NCBI GenBank assembly: GCA_021613335.1
Contig: JAJTWR010000431.1
Location: 434,001 to 498,000, forward strand
Direction of reading: 5' to 3'
DNA: 64,000 nucleotides
From: Whitmania pigra
Lineage: Eukaryota; Annelida; Clitellata; Hirudinida; Haemopidae
The position numbers and the translations under genes were made by a program. Each line of letters opens with the position of its first letter. Positions within the stretch are counted from its first letter, which is position 1. Of this stretch, positions 16,743 through 25,695 are shown in pieces. A model generated the notes under the pieces. It did no database searches and was not told the DNA's origin. It saw only the letters and a program-made list of their open reading frames with translations.

Positions 16743-19700
16743 ATGAGCTTCACCCACCTGCATCTCCATTCGACGTATTCGCTGCTCGACGGGGCCATCC
16801 GCCTTGGAGACTTGATGGGCGCGGTCCGCGCAAAGGGCATGAATGCCGTCGCGGTCACCGACCACGGAAATCTCTTTGGCGTCGTCGACTTCTACAAGAA
16901 GGCCACGGCCGCCGGCGTGAAACCGATTATCGGCATGGAGGCCTACGTGGCTGGGCCGCGCGGGCGCACCGACCGCAGCGAGCGCGTGGGGCACCACCTG
17001 ATTCTCTTGGCGCGAAACGCCGAAGGCTACGCGAACCTGCGGGCGCTTTCTTCGGCGGCCTTCCGCGACGGCTTCTATTACGACCCGCGCATCGACAAGG
17101 CGCTCCTCAAGGAGCATTCGCGCGGACTCATCGGCCTGTCCGCGTGCCTCGGCGGCGAAATCGGCCGGGCCGCCTCCGCCGGAAACATGGACCAGGCGCG
17201 ACGCATCGCGACCGAGTACCGGGATATTTTCGAGCCCGGCCGCTACTTCCTGGAACTGCAGTGGAACCACCTGGCGCCGCAGCTCCGCGCGAACGAGCAC
17301 ATCAAGGAACTCGCGAAAGAGCTGCGCCTGCCGCTCGTCGCCACCGCCGACGCCCACTACCTGCGTCGGGAGGATGCGCGCGCGCAGGACATCCTCATGA
17401 CCATCGGCATGCGGACGACGCTCTCCGACCCCAAGCGCATCCGTCACGAGACCGACAAGTTCTACGTGTGTAGCCCCGAGGAAATGCGCGACTACTTCCG
17501 TGACATTCCGGAGGCCGTCGACAACACCATGGCCATCGCCGAGGCCATAGAGACCTACCCTATCCTCTCGAAGCCGATGCTGCCGTCGTTCAAGGTGCCG
17601 TCGGATCACACCCCCGAGAGCTACCTGGAGCACCTCGCGGTCGCTGGATTGGAGCGACGCTTCAAGGAAGTGCACAAGCCTGTCGACCAGGACGCCTACC
17701 GGGCGCGCCTCGCGTCGGAACTCGCGATCATCAAAAACATGGGCTTCGCGGGGTACTTCCTCATCGTCCAAGACTTCATCAACTGGTCGAAGAGGAACGG
17801 CATCCCGGTGGGCCCAGGGCGTGGCTCCGGCGCCGGAAGCCTCGTCGCTTGGTCGCTGCGCATCACCGACCTCGACCCGATTCCCTTCAACTTGCTCTTC
17901 GAGCGCTTCATGAATCCGGAGCGCGTCTCGATGCCCGACTTCGACATCGACTTCTGCGAAGCGCGGCGCGGAAAAGTCATCGAGTACGTGCAGCAGAAGT
18001 ACGGGCGGGATCGCGTCGGGCAAATCATCACCTTCGGCGTGCTTCGCGCGAAGAGTGCCATCCGCGACGTGTGCCGCGTCCACGGGTTGCCAGTGGCCGT
18101 GGGCGATCGGGTGGCGAAGCTCGTCCCCGACGTGCTCAACGTAAAGCTGAACCAGGCGATTTACGGCGACCAAGAGCGCGGCCTCGTCGGCGAGCCGCAG
18201 TTGAAAGAGATGCTCGAACGCCCAGAGCAACTCGGCATGGTGGAAGGAGAGCCAGTCACCTCCCGCGATGTGCTCAACGCCGCGCTGGCGCTCGAAGGGC
18301 TCAGCCGCAATGCGGGCGTCCATGCCGCCGGTATCGTTATCGCCGAGCAAGAGCTGGAGAAGTACGTCCCGACCTACAAGTCCGACGAAAAGACCGACTG
18401 CCTCGTCACCCAATTTTCGAAGGACGACGTGGAGGCCGTCGGCCTCGTCAAGTTCGACTTCTTGGGCCTGCGGACGCTGACCGTCATCGACGACGCCCTC
18501 CAGCGCATCAACCGCAACCGCCCCAAGGACGAAGGGCTCACCCCCGAACAGATTCCCATCGACGACCCGGCGACCTTTGCGCTGCTCTGCGCTGGAAATA
18601 CGGCGGGAGTGTTTCAGGTTGAATCGAGCGGCTTCACCGACATGGTGATGCAGATGCGGCCCTCATGCTTTGAGGACATCATCGCCGCCGGTGCGCTCTT
18701 TCGCCCTGGCCCCCGCAACCAGAAGCTCGACGACGGCCGGACGATGGTCGACCTCTACATCGACCGAAAGCTCGGCCGCGACCCGGTGCAATACCCGCAC
18801 CCGGACTTAGAGTCGGTGTTGAAGGACACCTACGGGGTCATCGTCTACCAAGAGCAGGTGATGCAGATTGCGCAAGTCCTCGGCGGCTACTCGCTCGGGG
18901 GCGCCGACCTCCTTCGCCGCGCTATGGGAAAGAAGAAAGCCGAAGAGATGGCTGCGCAGCGGACCCTCTTTGTCGAAGGCGCGAAGAAGCGCGGCGTTGC
19001 TCCGAACTTGGCCGATGAAATCTTCACCATGATGGAGAAGTTCGCGGAGTACGGCTTCAATAAGTCGCACTCGGCGGCCTATGGGCTCCTCACCATTCAG
19101 ACCGCCTACTTGAAGGCCCATTACCCGCTTGAATTCACGGCGGCCCTCCTCACGAGCGAAGCGCACGACACCGACAAAATCGTCGCCTACATCGCCGAGG
19201 CGCGTTCGCGTGGCACGAAGGTGTTGCCTCCAAGCGTCAACGAGTCCGAAAGCGCCTTCACGGTGGTCGGCGATGCCATCCGTTTCGGGCTCGGAGCAAT
19301 CAAAGGCGTCGGCGAGGGAGCAGTTGAGCTCATCGTTGCGGCGCGAGTCGATCGTCCGTTCACGTCGCTGTTCGATTTCTGCGAGCGCGTGGATAGCTCC
19401 AAGGTTAACCGCAAGGTCGTCGAGGCTCTCGTGCTCTCAGGGGCCTTCGACTTCGAGGGCCGCGACCGACGCCAGGTATTCGAGGCCATCGAGCGCGCGG
19501 TAGACCGCGGTGCGCAGCGGACCCGCGAGCGCGAGAGCGGTCAACACAACCTCTTTCAAATCCTCGAAGAAGCAGCGCCAGTCAAAGGCGAGTACCCTGA
19601 CGTCGAGCCTTGGACCGAACGCGAGCGTTTAGAACGCGAGAAGCAAGCCATCGGCTTTTTCGTGTCCGGCCACCCGCTCGAGCAATTTGAGCGTGAGCTT

Positions 19701-20327
19701 CGCCGCCAAGCGCGCCCGATCAGCAGCATTGCCGAGCTGCCGAGCGACACAACGGTGAAGATTGCGGGCGTGGTTTCGTCGGTGAAAGAGTTCAACACCA
19801 AGACGGGTAAGCGCATGGCGCGTGCCACGTTGGAAGACTTGTCCGGCTCGGTGACGCTCATATGCTTTCCTGGGCGCGACGGCACTCAGTGGAACGGGCC
19901 GCAGAAGCAAGGCTCTCAGAAACCCGGCCGAAACGGTCCGACTCCGGGCTTCGAGACCTGGGCCCCGCTGCTGCACAGCTCCGAACCAATATTGGTTTCG
20001 GGGATACTGCAAGTAACCTCACGCGACGAGGGGAAGCCAACCCTGGAAGTCAAAGTCGAGGAAGTGACCTCCATGCGGGCGCTCCGCGAGCGACGCCTCA
20101 CCCGCGTAGCCCTGCGACTTCCGGCGAGCGACATCACCAAGGCCAAGCTCGACGAGCTCTGCGCCCTCGCCAAACGTGCCGAAGGCAATTTACCGGTGGA
20201 CGTGACCGTGTGCCTTGAAGACGGCCTCGAAATCGACATCTCCGACACCTGCATCACCACCCAGGTCAGCGACTACTTCGTCGAGTCTGCCAACCGGCTC
20301 TTCGGCCGTTCGGTCGTGGAGTTATGA
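16743..20327 (+). CDS. dnaE: DNA polymerase III alpha subunit
   Basis: 1194 residues, normal length for DnaE. The PHP domain starts HLHLHSTYSLLDGA. The polymerase active-site aspartates are in PDFDIDFCE (about residues 398-406), preceded by the palm motif GPGRGSGAGSLVAW. The tandem HhH region and the OB domain (TVKIAGVVSSVKEFNTKTG) complete the C-terminal half. It is the replicative polymerase catalytic subunit. It starts 30 bases after the signalling protein, with GGGAGG before the ATG. Its last 55 bases overlap the 3' end of comEC on the other strand. Confidence 0.97.
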   Translation: MSFTHLHLHSTYSLLDGAIRLGDLMGAVRAKGMNAVAVTDHGNLFGVVDFYKKATAAGVKPIIGMEAYVAGPRGRTDRSERVGHHLILLARNAEGYANLRALSSAAFRDGFYYDPRIDKALLKEHSRGLIGLSACLGGEIGRAASAGNMDQARRIATEYRDIFEPGRYFLELQWNHLAPQLRANEHIKELAKELRLPLVATADAHYLRREDARAQDILMTIGMRTTLSDPKRIRHETDKFYVCSPEEMRDYFRDIPEAVDNTMAIAEAIETYPILSKPMLPSFKVPSDHTPESYLEHLAVAGLERRFKEVHKPVDQDAYRARLASELAIIKNMGFAGYFLIVQDFINWSKRNGIPVGPGRGSGAGSLVAWSLRITDLDPIPFNLLFERFMNPERVSMPDFDIDFCEARRGKVIEYVQQKYGRDRVGQIITFGVLRAKSAIRDVCRVHGLPVAVGDRVAKLVPDVLNVKLNQAIYGDQERGLVGEPQLKEMLERPEQLGMVEGEPVTSRDVLNAALALEGLSRNAGVHAAGIVIAEQELEKYVPTYKSDEKTDCLVTQFSKDDVEAVGLVKFDFLGLRTLTVIDDALQRINRNRPKDEGLTPEQIPIDDPATFALLCAGNTAGVFQVESSGFTDMVMQMRPSCFEDIIAAGALFRPGPRNQKLDDGRTMVDLYIDRKLGRDPVQYPHPDLESVLKDTYGVIVYQEQVMQIAQVLGGYSLGGADLLRRAMGKKKAEEMAAQRTLFVEGAKKRGVAPNLADEIFTMMEKFAEYGFNKSHSAAYGLLTIQTAYLKAHYPLEFTAALLTSEAHDTDKIVAYIAEARSRGTKVLPPSVNESESAFTVVGDAIRFGLGAIKGVGEGAVELIVAARVDRPFTSLFDFCERVDSSKVNRKVVEALVLSGAFDFEGRDRRQVFEAIERAVDRGAQRTRERESGQHNLFQILEEAAPVKGEYPDVEPWTERERLEREKQAIGFFVSGHPLEQFERELRRQARPISSIAELPSDTTVKIAGVVSSVKEFNTKTGKRMARATLEDLSGSVTLICFPGRDGTQWNGPQKQGSQKPGRNGPTPGFETWAPLLHSSEPILVSGILQVTSRDEGKPTLEVKVEEVTSMRALRERRLTRVALRLPASDITKAKLDELCALAKRAEGNLPVDVTVCLEDGLEIDISDTCITTQVSDYFVESANRLFGRSVVEL

Positions 20328-22639
20328 ATCGGTCGACTCCTCGGTAGCTGCGGAGGATAGGTGCGGACCCTGAGCTTGACGCCGTCGCTCTCGAAGGTCA
20401 CGGCGCCATCCTTGTCGGTGCGGAAGCACTCTGCGCCCATGGCGCGGTAGCGTTCGACAATCTCCTCATGGGGAAAGCCAAAGCGATTGCGCTCTCCCAC
20501 GCAGAACACCGCAAACTTGGGGCGGGAGCGCGTGAGAAGTCCGGTTGTGGACGAGGTGCGGGAGCCGTGGTGCGGCGCTTTGAGGACCGTCACTGGCCCG
20601 GTGTCGATGGCGTCTTCTCCCGGAGCTTCGAGGTCGCCCGTGAAGAGGAAGGAAATCTGCTGGTGATCGAGGCGCAGGACGAGCGAGCGATCGTTTTCGC
20701 TGTCTGAAGGTTGGCGTGGTCCGCGGGGCGCGACCACCGACAGTTGCGCCGGACCCAGTGTGAGCGGCGGGTCCTCCGGCTCCACTTGGCTGGCCTTGGT
20801 GGTGACGAGCGGGGTGTTGACGAGCGCGGCGAGGAGCGCCTCAACGAGATCGCCCCGAGGCTCGTCGCGGGCAAGCCACAGGCGACGCACCGGCATCGCC
20901 CCGGCAACGGAAATCAGCCCTAAGGCATGGTCTGGATGCGCGTGGGAGAGCGCCATCAGCTCCAGCTCTCGCGCGCCGAGGTAGCGCAGGTACGGAAGGA
21001 CAATCTGTGCGCCGACATCCTTGCCGTCGGGGATGCCGCCGCCGTCGATGAGGGCGAATTTTCCTCCGGCGGCGATGACGATGGCGTCGCCCTGCCCGAC
21101 CGAGAGGAACGTCACCGTCACAGTGCTTGGTCGTCCGGCCGGAATGGCGAGCACCGCCACCGGGAGCGCGAGCGCGGCAATCCGGTAGATGCCGTGACTC
21201 ATTGCGGCGAGCAGGAGCCCAGCGAAGAAGAGCACATAGCCGGTGGCCGTCAGGGGCGAGAGGAGCAGCGTCGCGCCGGGCAGCTTCGCGAAGAGCTCGC
21301 TCGTGAGGATGAGCCCTTGGGCGGCGAGCCCGGCGACGTACCACAAGGGCGCGGCGAGCGAGGCGCTCGCGAGACTCAGCGTACTCGCGGCGATGGCGAG
21401 CACCGTGGCGGCGGAGGCCAAGGGGAGCGCGACCAAGTTCGCGGCGATGCCCGCGATGCTCACTTGCGAGAAGTACGCGGCGATGAGCGGCGCTGTCGCG
21501 AGCGTCACCGCCGCCGAGGCGATGAGCGTCCGCAGGAGCCAGCGCAGCGGCCAAGAGCGCACGGGGAGAGGCACCGAGCCGACGAGCACGAGCGCGCCCA
21601 TCGCCACGAAGGAGAGTTGGGTTGAGAGGTCGAAGGGACTCGCCGGGTCGAGGATGGTGAGCACGAAGGCAGCGCCAGCGAGCGCGTTCAGCGCGTCGCT
21701 GTGCCGCAGGAGAGGTATGGCGAGGAGCGCGAGGCTCATCGTCAGTGCCGAGCGCATCGCCGGAGCCTCAAGCCCGGTGAACCACACGTAAAACCACACC
21801 ACGGCGAGCGCGAGGGGTGTCGCGTAGGCCCGCGGGTCGCGCTGGCGGCTCCAGGCGGTCGCTCGCAAGCTGAAGAGAAAGCGCAGCACGAAGGCGATGC
21901 TCAGAGCGACGACGCCCACATGGAGGCCACTCACCGACAGGATGTGCATGAGCCCACTCTTCGCGAAGGCACCTTGCACCTCGAAGTCGAGGGACTCTCG
22001 TTGGCCGGTTGCGAGCGCGAGGAGGAGCGCCGTCGGTGCGCCGTCGCCGACAACGCGACGGATGTCGTCGGCGAGGCGGTGGGTGGTGCGGGCGCGCCAG
22101 AGTTCCAAGCTGCTCGCCGCAGACACCGGCACCAGAGCGCCGCGCACGAAACCACCGACGACGAGCGCCCGGCGGCGTTCGCGGTAGAGGCGCCGGTCCA
22201 CCTCCCCGGGGTTAGCGGCGGCCGCTGCCGGGGCGATGCGCGCCTCGACGAGCACCCGCTGACCGCGCAGCACGTCGCTGGGCCCCCAAAGCGTCACCCG
22301 AAATCGCACTGGCTGCCCTTCCCAGGCGTACACCGCGAGGTCGAGGCGTTCCTGGGCAACGTGCTCAACTTCCCCCTCCAAGCGAAAGAGGCCCGCTGGT
22401 GGCAAGTCGGATTCAAAAGTTTCGAGCGCCGTCGCAAGCCCGAGAGAGAAACATCCAGCGATACGGAGGGTGAGGCCGAGCCATCGGCTCTTGAGAAAGA
22501 TGCCAACCCCGAAGAACACCGCCACGCCCCCCCATACCCATCCGCTTGGGAAAGAGACGGCGTCCGCAGCCCCGTTTCCGAGCAAGAGCGCCACCGCCGG
22601 AAGAAGCAATGGCCTCCGCCCAAACTCTTTCCATTGCAT
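20273..22639 (-). CDS. comEC: ComEC/Rec2 family DNA-uptake channel
   Basis: 788 residues, with the three-part ComEC layout. N-terminal membrane segments and a soluble beta domain come first (residues about 1-190). The competence membrane domain follows, with many hydrophobic helices and VSGLHVGVVAL (about 215-500). A C-terminal metallo-beta-lactamase-like domain has LSVGQGDAI, IDGGG and SHAHPDHALGLI (about 520-770). It transports single-stranded DNA into the cytoplasm during transformation. The C-terminal coding end overlaps dnaE tail-to-tail by 55 bases. Nothing suggests inactivation. Confidence 0.92.
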   Translation of the reverse strand: MQWKEFGRRPLLLPAVALLLGNGAADAVSFPSGWVWGGVAVFFGVGIFLKSRWLGLTLRIAGCFSLGLATALETFESDLPPAGLFRLEGEVEHVAQERLDLAVYAWEGQPVRFRVTLWGPSDVLRGQRVLVEARIAPAAAAANPGEVDRRLYRERRRALVVGGFVRGALVPVSAASSLELWRARTTHRLADDIRRVVGDGAPTALLLALATGQRESLDFEVQGAFAKSGLMHILSVSGLHVGVVALSIAFVLRFLFSLRATAWSRQRDPRAYATPLALAVVWFYVWFTGLEAPAMRSALTMSLALLAIPLLRHSDALNALAGAAFVLTILDPASPFDLSTQLSFVAMGALVLVGSVPLPVRSWPLRWLLRTLIASAAVTLATAPLIAAYFSQVSIAGIAANLVALPLASAATVLAIAASTLSLASASLAAPLWYVAGLAAQGLILTSELFAKLPGATLLLSPLTATGYVLFFAGLLLAAMSHGIYRIAALALPVAVLAIPAGRPSTVTVTFLSVGQGDAIVIAAGGKFALIDGGGIPDGKDVGAQIVLPYLRYLGARELELMALSHAHPDHALGLISVAGAMPVRRLWLARDEPRGDLVEALLAALVNTPLVTTKASQVEPEDPPLTLGPAQLSVVAPRGPRQPSDSENDRSLVLRLDHQQISFLFTGDLEAPGEDAIDTGPVTVLKAPHHGSRTSSTTGLLTRSRPKFAVFCVGERNRFGFPHEEIVERYRAMGAECFRTDKDGAVTFESDGVKLRVRTYPPQLPRSRPIHNSTTERPKSRLADSTK

Positions 22640-22870
22640 GCGGCCCCTCCCCGACGCCCCGATTACATTGAAGAAATGTTTCCTCTCGAATTGCTCCTCG
22701 TTGAATTCTCGGTAGTTGCGGCGTTACCCACCGTTCTGCTCACCATCGCGGCTCTACATTGCTGTGCTTCGTTGCTGTTCTTCATTGAAGGGAAGCAAAA
22801 TTCATGCTACGTGCTCGCACCTTCAAATCGCTAGCGTGGCGTCGCGCTCGCCGCACTCGCAGAGGAGTAC

Positions 22871-23395
22871 ATGTTCAAACCTGGTGATAAAGCCGTCTAT
22901 CCCGGCCACGGAGTCGGAGAAGTTCTAGGTATCGAGCACACGGAAGTCGCAGGTCAGCGACAGTCGTTTTACGTGTTGAAGATGTTCGAAAAGAACAGCG
23001 GACGCTTCCTCATCCCCATCAACAAAATTGGTCAGGTGGGACTTCGGGAAATCATCTCCGAAGACGACGTCCGTCAGGTCTACGCCATCCTTAAGGAAAA
23101 AGAGGTCGCCGTCGATTCGACGACCTGGAACCGGCGTTATCGGGAGTACATGGAGAAGATTAAGACCGGCTCCGTCTTCGAAATCGCCGAAGTCTTGCGC
23201 GATCTGTACCTCCTGAAGGGCGACAAAGACCTCTCCTTCGGAGAGCGAAAGATGCTCGACACCGCGCGCTCGCTCCTCATCAAGGAACTCGCGTTCGCCA
23301 AGGCCGTGACCGAGGCCGACATCGAGACCGACTTAAAGCGCATCTTCAACATCGCGGATCCCAAACTCGTCGCCGTCGCCGCCAAGGAACGGTAA
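22871..23395 (+). CDS. cdnL: CdnL/CarD-family RNA polymerase-binding regulator
   Basis: 174 residues starting MFKPGDKAVYPGHGVGEVLG, the Tudor-like RNA polymerase beta-interaction domain of CarD_CdnL_TRCF proteins. A helical C-terminal domain follows (about residues 65-160; FGERKMLDTARSLLIKEL). It lacks the HMGA-like tail of Myxococcus CarD, so it is the CdnL type, which stabilises open complexes at rRNA and other promoters. AGGAG stands immediately upstream of the ATG. The 231-base gap before it, between the divergent comEC start and cdnL, should hold its promoter; no clear -35/-10 pair could be picked. Confidence 0.92.
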   Translation: MFKPGDKAVYPGHGVGEVLGIEHTEVAGQRQSFYVLKMFEKNSGRFLIPINKIGQVGLREIISEDDVRQVYAILKEKEVAVDSTTWNRRYREYMEKIKTGSVFEIAEVLRDLYLLKGDKDLSFGERKMLDTARSLLIKELAFAKAVTEADIETDLKRIFNIADPKLVAVAAKER

Positions 23396-23397
23396 CC

Positions 23398-24024
23398 TTG
23401 AGCCTCCAGCGCGAGCGCGAGGCCCTCATCGCGGAGCTCTCAGCGCCGCGACGTCGGGGGCGGCCCTTTCGGCTGGTCGCGGCAATTGCGTTGGCGGTGG
23501 CCATCGCGTTTCTCTGGTGGACCTTTCCCAACGTTGCCTACTACGCGAGCCCTACGACGCCGATTGAATTGGGGGGGCCGGGGGACTTCCACTTTGAGCG
23601 AGCGGTCTCCAACCGCTTCGCCCGGGTACAGGGGGCAACCTCCTCACAAGGGTGGTACATCCGCGAGGCTGCCGGAGAGTTCACCATCACCGGGCTCGAC
23701 GGCGCACCGCTCCTCATTCGCCGCCCGAGCACCGTGCAAGAGCGCCTCCCTGGCAAAGGTGGCAAGCCGCCGCCACCGACCATTTTCCACGGCGAATTGA
23801 AGGGCCGGCTCTTGAAGCGCTCCGACGCGAGGCAATACGACGAAGTCTTTGACAAACATGCTGCTGCGTCGCGACCGGCCTCGGAATGGATACTCTTCGT
23901 CGGAGCAAAACCCCGCACCGAATTGCGCTCCCTATTGGGATTCATCGCAATTGGCGTGTTTGCAATACTGAATGCCCTCCTCCTTGTCGCCTCCTTCGTC
24001 TGGAAGAGCGACGACAAGGAATAA
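23398..24024 (+). CDS. Two-helix membrane protein of unknown function
   Basis: 208 residues from a TTG two bases after the cdnL stop. A basic N-terminus (PRRRGRPFR) precedes one membrane helix (about 24-45). A soluble, probably periplasmic domain of some 130 residues follows, with GWYIREAAGEFTITGLDGAP and EWILFVGAKPRTEL. A second helix (about 180-202) ends in WKSDDKE. No known family is recognised. Tight spacing makes co-expression with cdnL likely. It ends 24 bases from the convergent low-GC lipoprotein gene. Confidence 0.6.
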   Translation: MSLQREREALIAELSAPRRRGRPFRLVAAIALAVAIAFLWWTFPNVAYYASPTTPIELGGPGDFHFERAVSNRFARVQGATSSQGWYIREAAGEFTITGLDGAPLLIRRPSTVQERLPGKGGKPPPPTIFHGELKGRLLKRSDARQYDEVFDKHAAASRPASEWILFVGAKPRTELRSLLGFIAIGVFAILNALLLVASFVWKSDDKE

Positions 24025-24048
24025 GGATTGGCGGAACCGTTAGGCTCG

Positions 24049-25575
24049 CTACTCGCCAACTGTTCCCGAAATTATACCGGTCTCTTCTGCACTCGTAAGG
24101 TAAGTTACTTTCGCTCCGGCGGTGAACTTAATCGCGTATCCGCCAGCTCCGCCTATGCCTGCTGTAGCATAATGGTACCTAACATCCACTCCCCATGTAT
24201 TAGTATTGGAAGCACCAGCTCCTGTTCCCCCTGGGAGTCCCCAACCGCCACCTAGCCCGCCTCTTCCTCCATAGGAGTGCAATTGACAGCTCCCCTCGAC
24301 ATGTGTCTGTTTATCAAGACCTCCAACTCCTGGTGCCCCTCCCCCTGCTTCATTGCCTGGCGTCCCTGCCTTCCCCCAAGAAGTAGCTCCCGGGTTATAT
24401 TTGTTATAAGGATCCGTTCTTTGAGCGATCCCACCATCACCTCCAGGGTACCCTGCACCTCCGCCGCCACCCCCCCCAGCGGCAGAGCCTGAATGATTTC
24501 CGCAAGAAAACAATACGATGTACAGTCCTCCGCCACCACCTCCCCCACCACCTCCTCCACGAATTTGACCATTGCGATTGTCAAGCAAGACATCGAGGCT
24601 TGATTGAATTGCATCAGTGCCAGGTGACCCGACACCTCCATTATAGGGGTGGTTGGTGTAGTTTGAACAATTTTCACAATCTAGCCAGACATAGCCACCT
24701 CTAGCACCATTACCTCCGCGCCCTAATATCCTACCAGAGTTATTAAGCTGAACGATGGATTTTGCAGGAAGTCCATCCAGCTTCATTGAATACGACTCTC
24801 CAATGCTACCAACGGTTACGCCGGAGTTTACTGTTATCTTTGCATAGACTGGCACTCCAGCGTCATTCGAAGAGCCGATGGCTTTTTGATACTCTGTTGC
24901 CAACCTATATTCATTGGTATTTTGTGAAATCGTCTGCTCGAACTTTCGCATCGAACACTCTCCTTGGTAACAGGTGTCGACGCTTGAATTTCCAGCCACA
25001 CTGCATGAAGAATAATCGGCCTTTTTCTTGTCGTTTTCACAAGAGCGTATTCCGTTGATGCATCGCTGCACACCGAAAGCACACGTTTCGCTGTTGTCAG
25101 TGCACGTTATGCCATCAATGCACGGTTGGCACTTGTTGCTGGAGGAGCAGATACTGCTCAAGCATTCAAACCCAGTCGTACAAGATTCTTCATGCTTCTT
25201 TAAACAATAAGTTCCAGTTTTTTTAGCTGGGTCTGATGAAGCGGCGCATGCATAGTTACGCGGGCAATCCGACTCTTTCGTACATGTATCACCAACCATT
25301 TTGTTGCAAGTGAGCTCATTCTGGCAGTTTATCGCCCTGCAGCGGCCAATGACACACATTTCCTTGTCCGCATCACATTGAGCACTACTCGAGCAGGGGG
25401 TCAAGCTGCCGATCGGAGAGCTGCCCGAATCGGGATTCATGTCACTTCCCGAATCGGGAATGTTCGGATCCGAATCACTCATCTCCGACCAGCACGAAGA
25501 GCCCATCGCACAGATTCCTAGAACGAGGGGAAGCAGCGTCGACGACCTTCTTAGGGAATTTATCATAATGGTCAT
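24049..25575 (-). CDS. Cys-rich surface protein with phage-tip-like glycine-rich domain
   Basis: 508 residues. A signal peptide with a probable lipid-anchored Cys (Cys28, alternatively Cys22) is followed by an Asp/Ser/Pro linker. A Cys-rich region (about 61-207; spacings like CSSSAQCDADKEMC) follows. From residue 245 on there is a domain with KITVNSGVTVGS, IVQLNNSGRILGRGGNG, an 11-glycine run at 340-350, GAGYPGGDGG and GIGGAGGYAIKF. This last part resembles glycine-rich receptor-binding tips of phage tail proteins. Codon use is much more A/T-rich than in neighbours, suggesting transfer. An ATG nine bases downstream (25566) is an alternative start. Adhesion or recognition is inferred, not shown. 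Confidence 0.75.
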   Translation of the reverse strand: MTIMINSLRRSSTLLPLVLGICAMGSSCWSEMSDSDPNIPDSGSDMNPDSGSSPIGSLTPCSSSAQCDADKEMCVIGRCRAINCQNELTCNKMVGDTCTKESDCPRNYACAASSDPAKKTGTYCLKKHEESCTTGFECLSSICSSSNKCQPCIDGITCTDNSETCAFGVQRCINGIRSCENDKKKADYSSCSVAGNSSVDTCYQGECSMRKFEQTISQNTNEYRLATEYQKAIGSSNDAGVPVYAKITVNSGVTVGSIGESYSMKLDGLPAKSIVQLNNSGRILGRGGNGARGGYVWLDCENCSNYTNHPYNGGVGSPGTDAIQSSLDVLLDNRNGQIRGGGGGGGGGGGLYIVLFSCGNHSGSAAGGGGGGGAGYPGGDGGIAQRTDPYNKYNPGATSWGKAGTPGNEAGGGAPGVGGLDKQTHVEGSCQLHSYGGRGGLGGGWGLPGGTGAGASNTNTWGVDVRYHYATAGIGGAGGYAIKFTAGAKVTYLTSAEETGIISGTVGE

Positions 25576-25629
25576 AATCTACCCCATTTCAAGTCGGTAT
25601 TTCTTATAATTGCTATTTTTCGGTAATAG

Positions 25630-25644
25630 TGTAATTTAATTACA
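25630..25644. promoter_or_regulatory. 15-bp palindrome, probable operator A
   Basis: TGTAATTTAATTACA reads as two perfect 6-base half sites TGTAAT/ATTACA around three bases. It lies 55 bases upstream of the start of the glycine-rich lipoprotein gene, in an A/T-rich gap of 120 bases. A second copy of the same half sites precedes the next lipoprotein gene. The regulator is unknown. Confidence 0.6.
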
Positions 25645-25695
25645 GTAACACTGAGCATCTCGCCAGGGTGTGGGCTTTCTGCGACCATAGCGCCT

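Noticed and set aside
15636..18413. A very long open frame (over 900 codons) on the minus strand opposite the signalling protein and dnaE
   Set aside because: It is antisense to well-supported genes. GC-rich codon bias opens the opposite frame, and the translation is Arg/Gly/Ala/Val-rich without any recognisable domain.
22675..22833. 52-codon hydrophobic frame just upstream of cdnL (MFPLELLLVEFSVVAALP)
   Set aside because: Only a weak GAAGAA precedes it and it lies where the cdnL promoter is expected; it could be a small membrane protein, but support is too thin.
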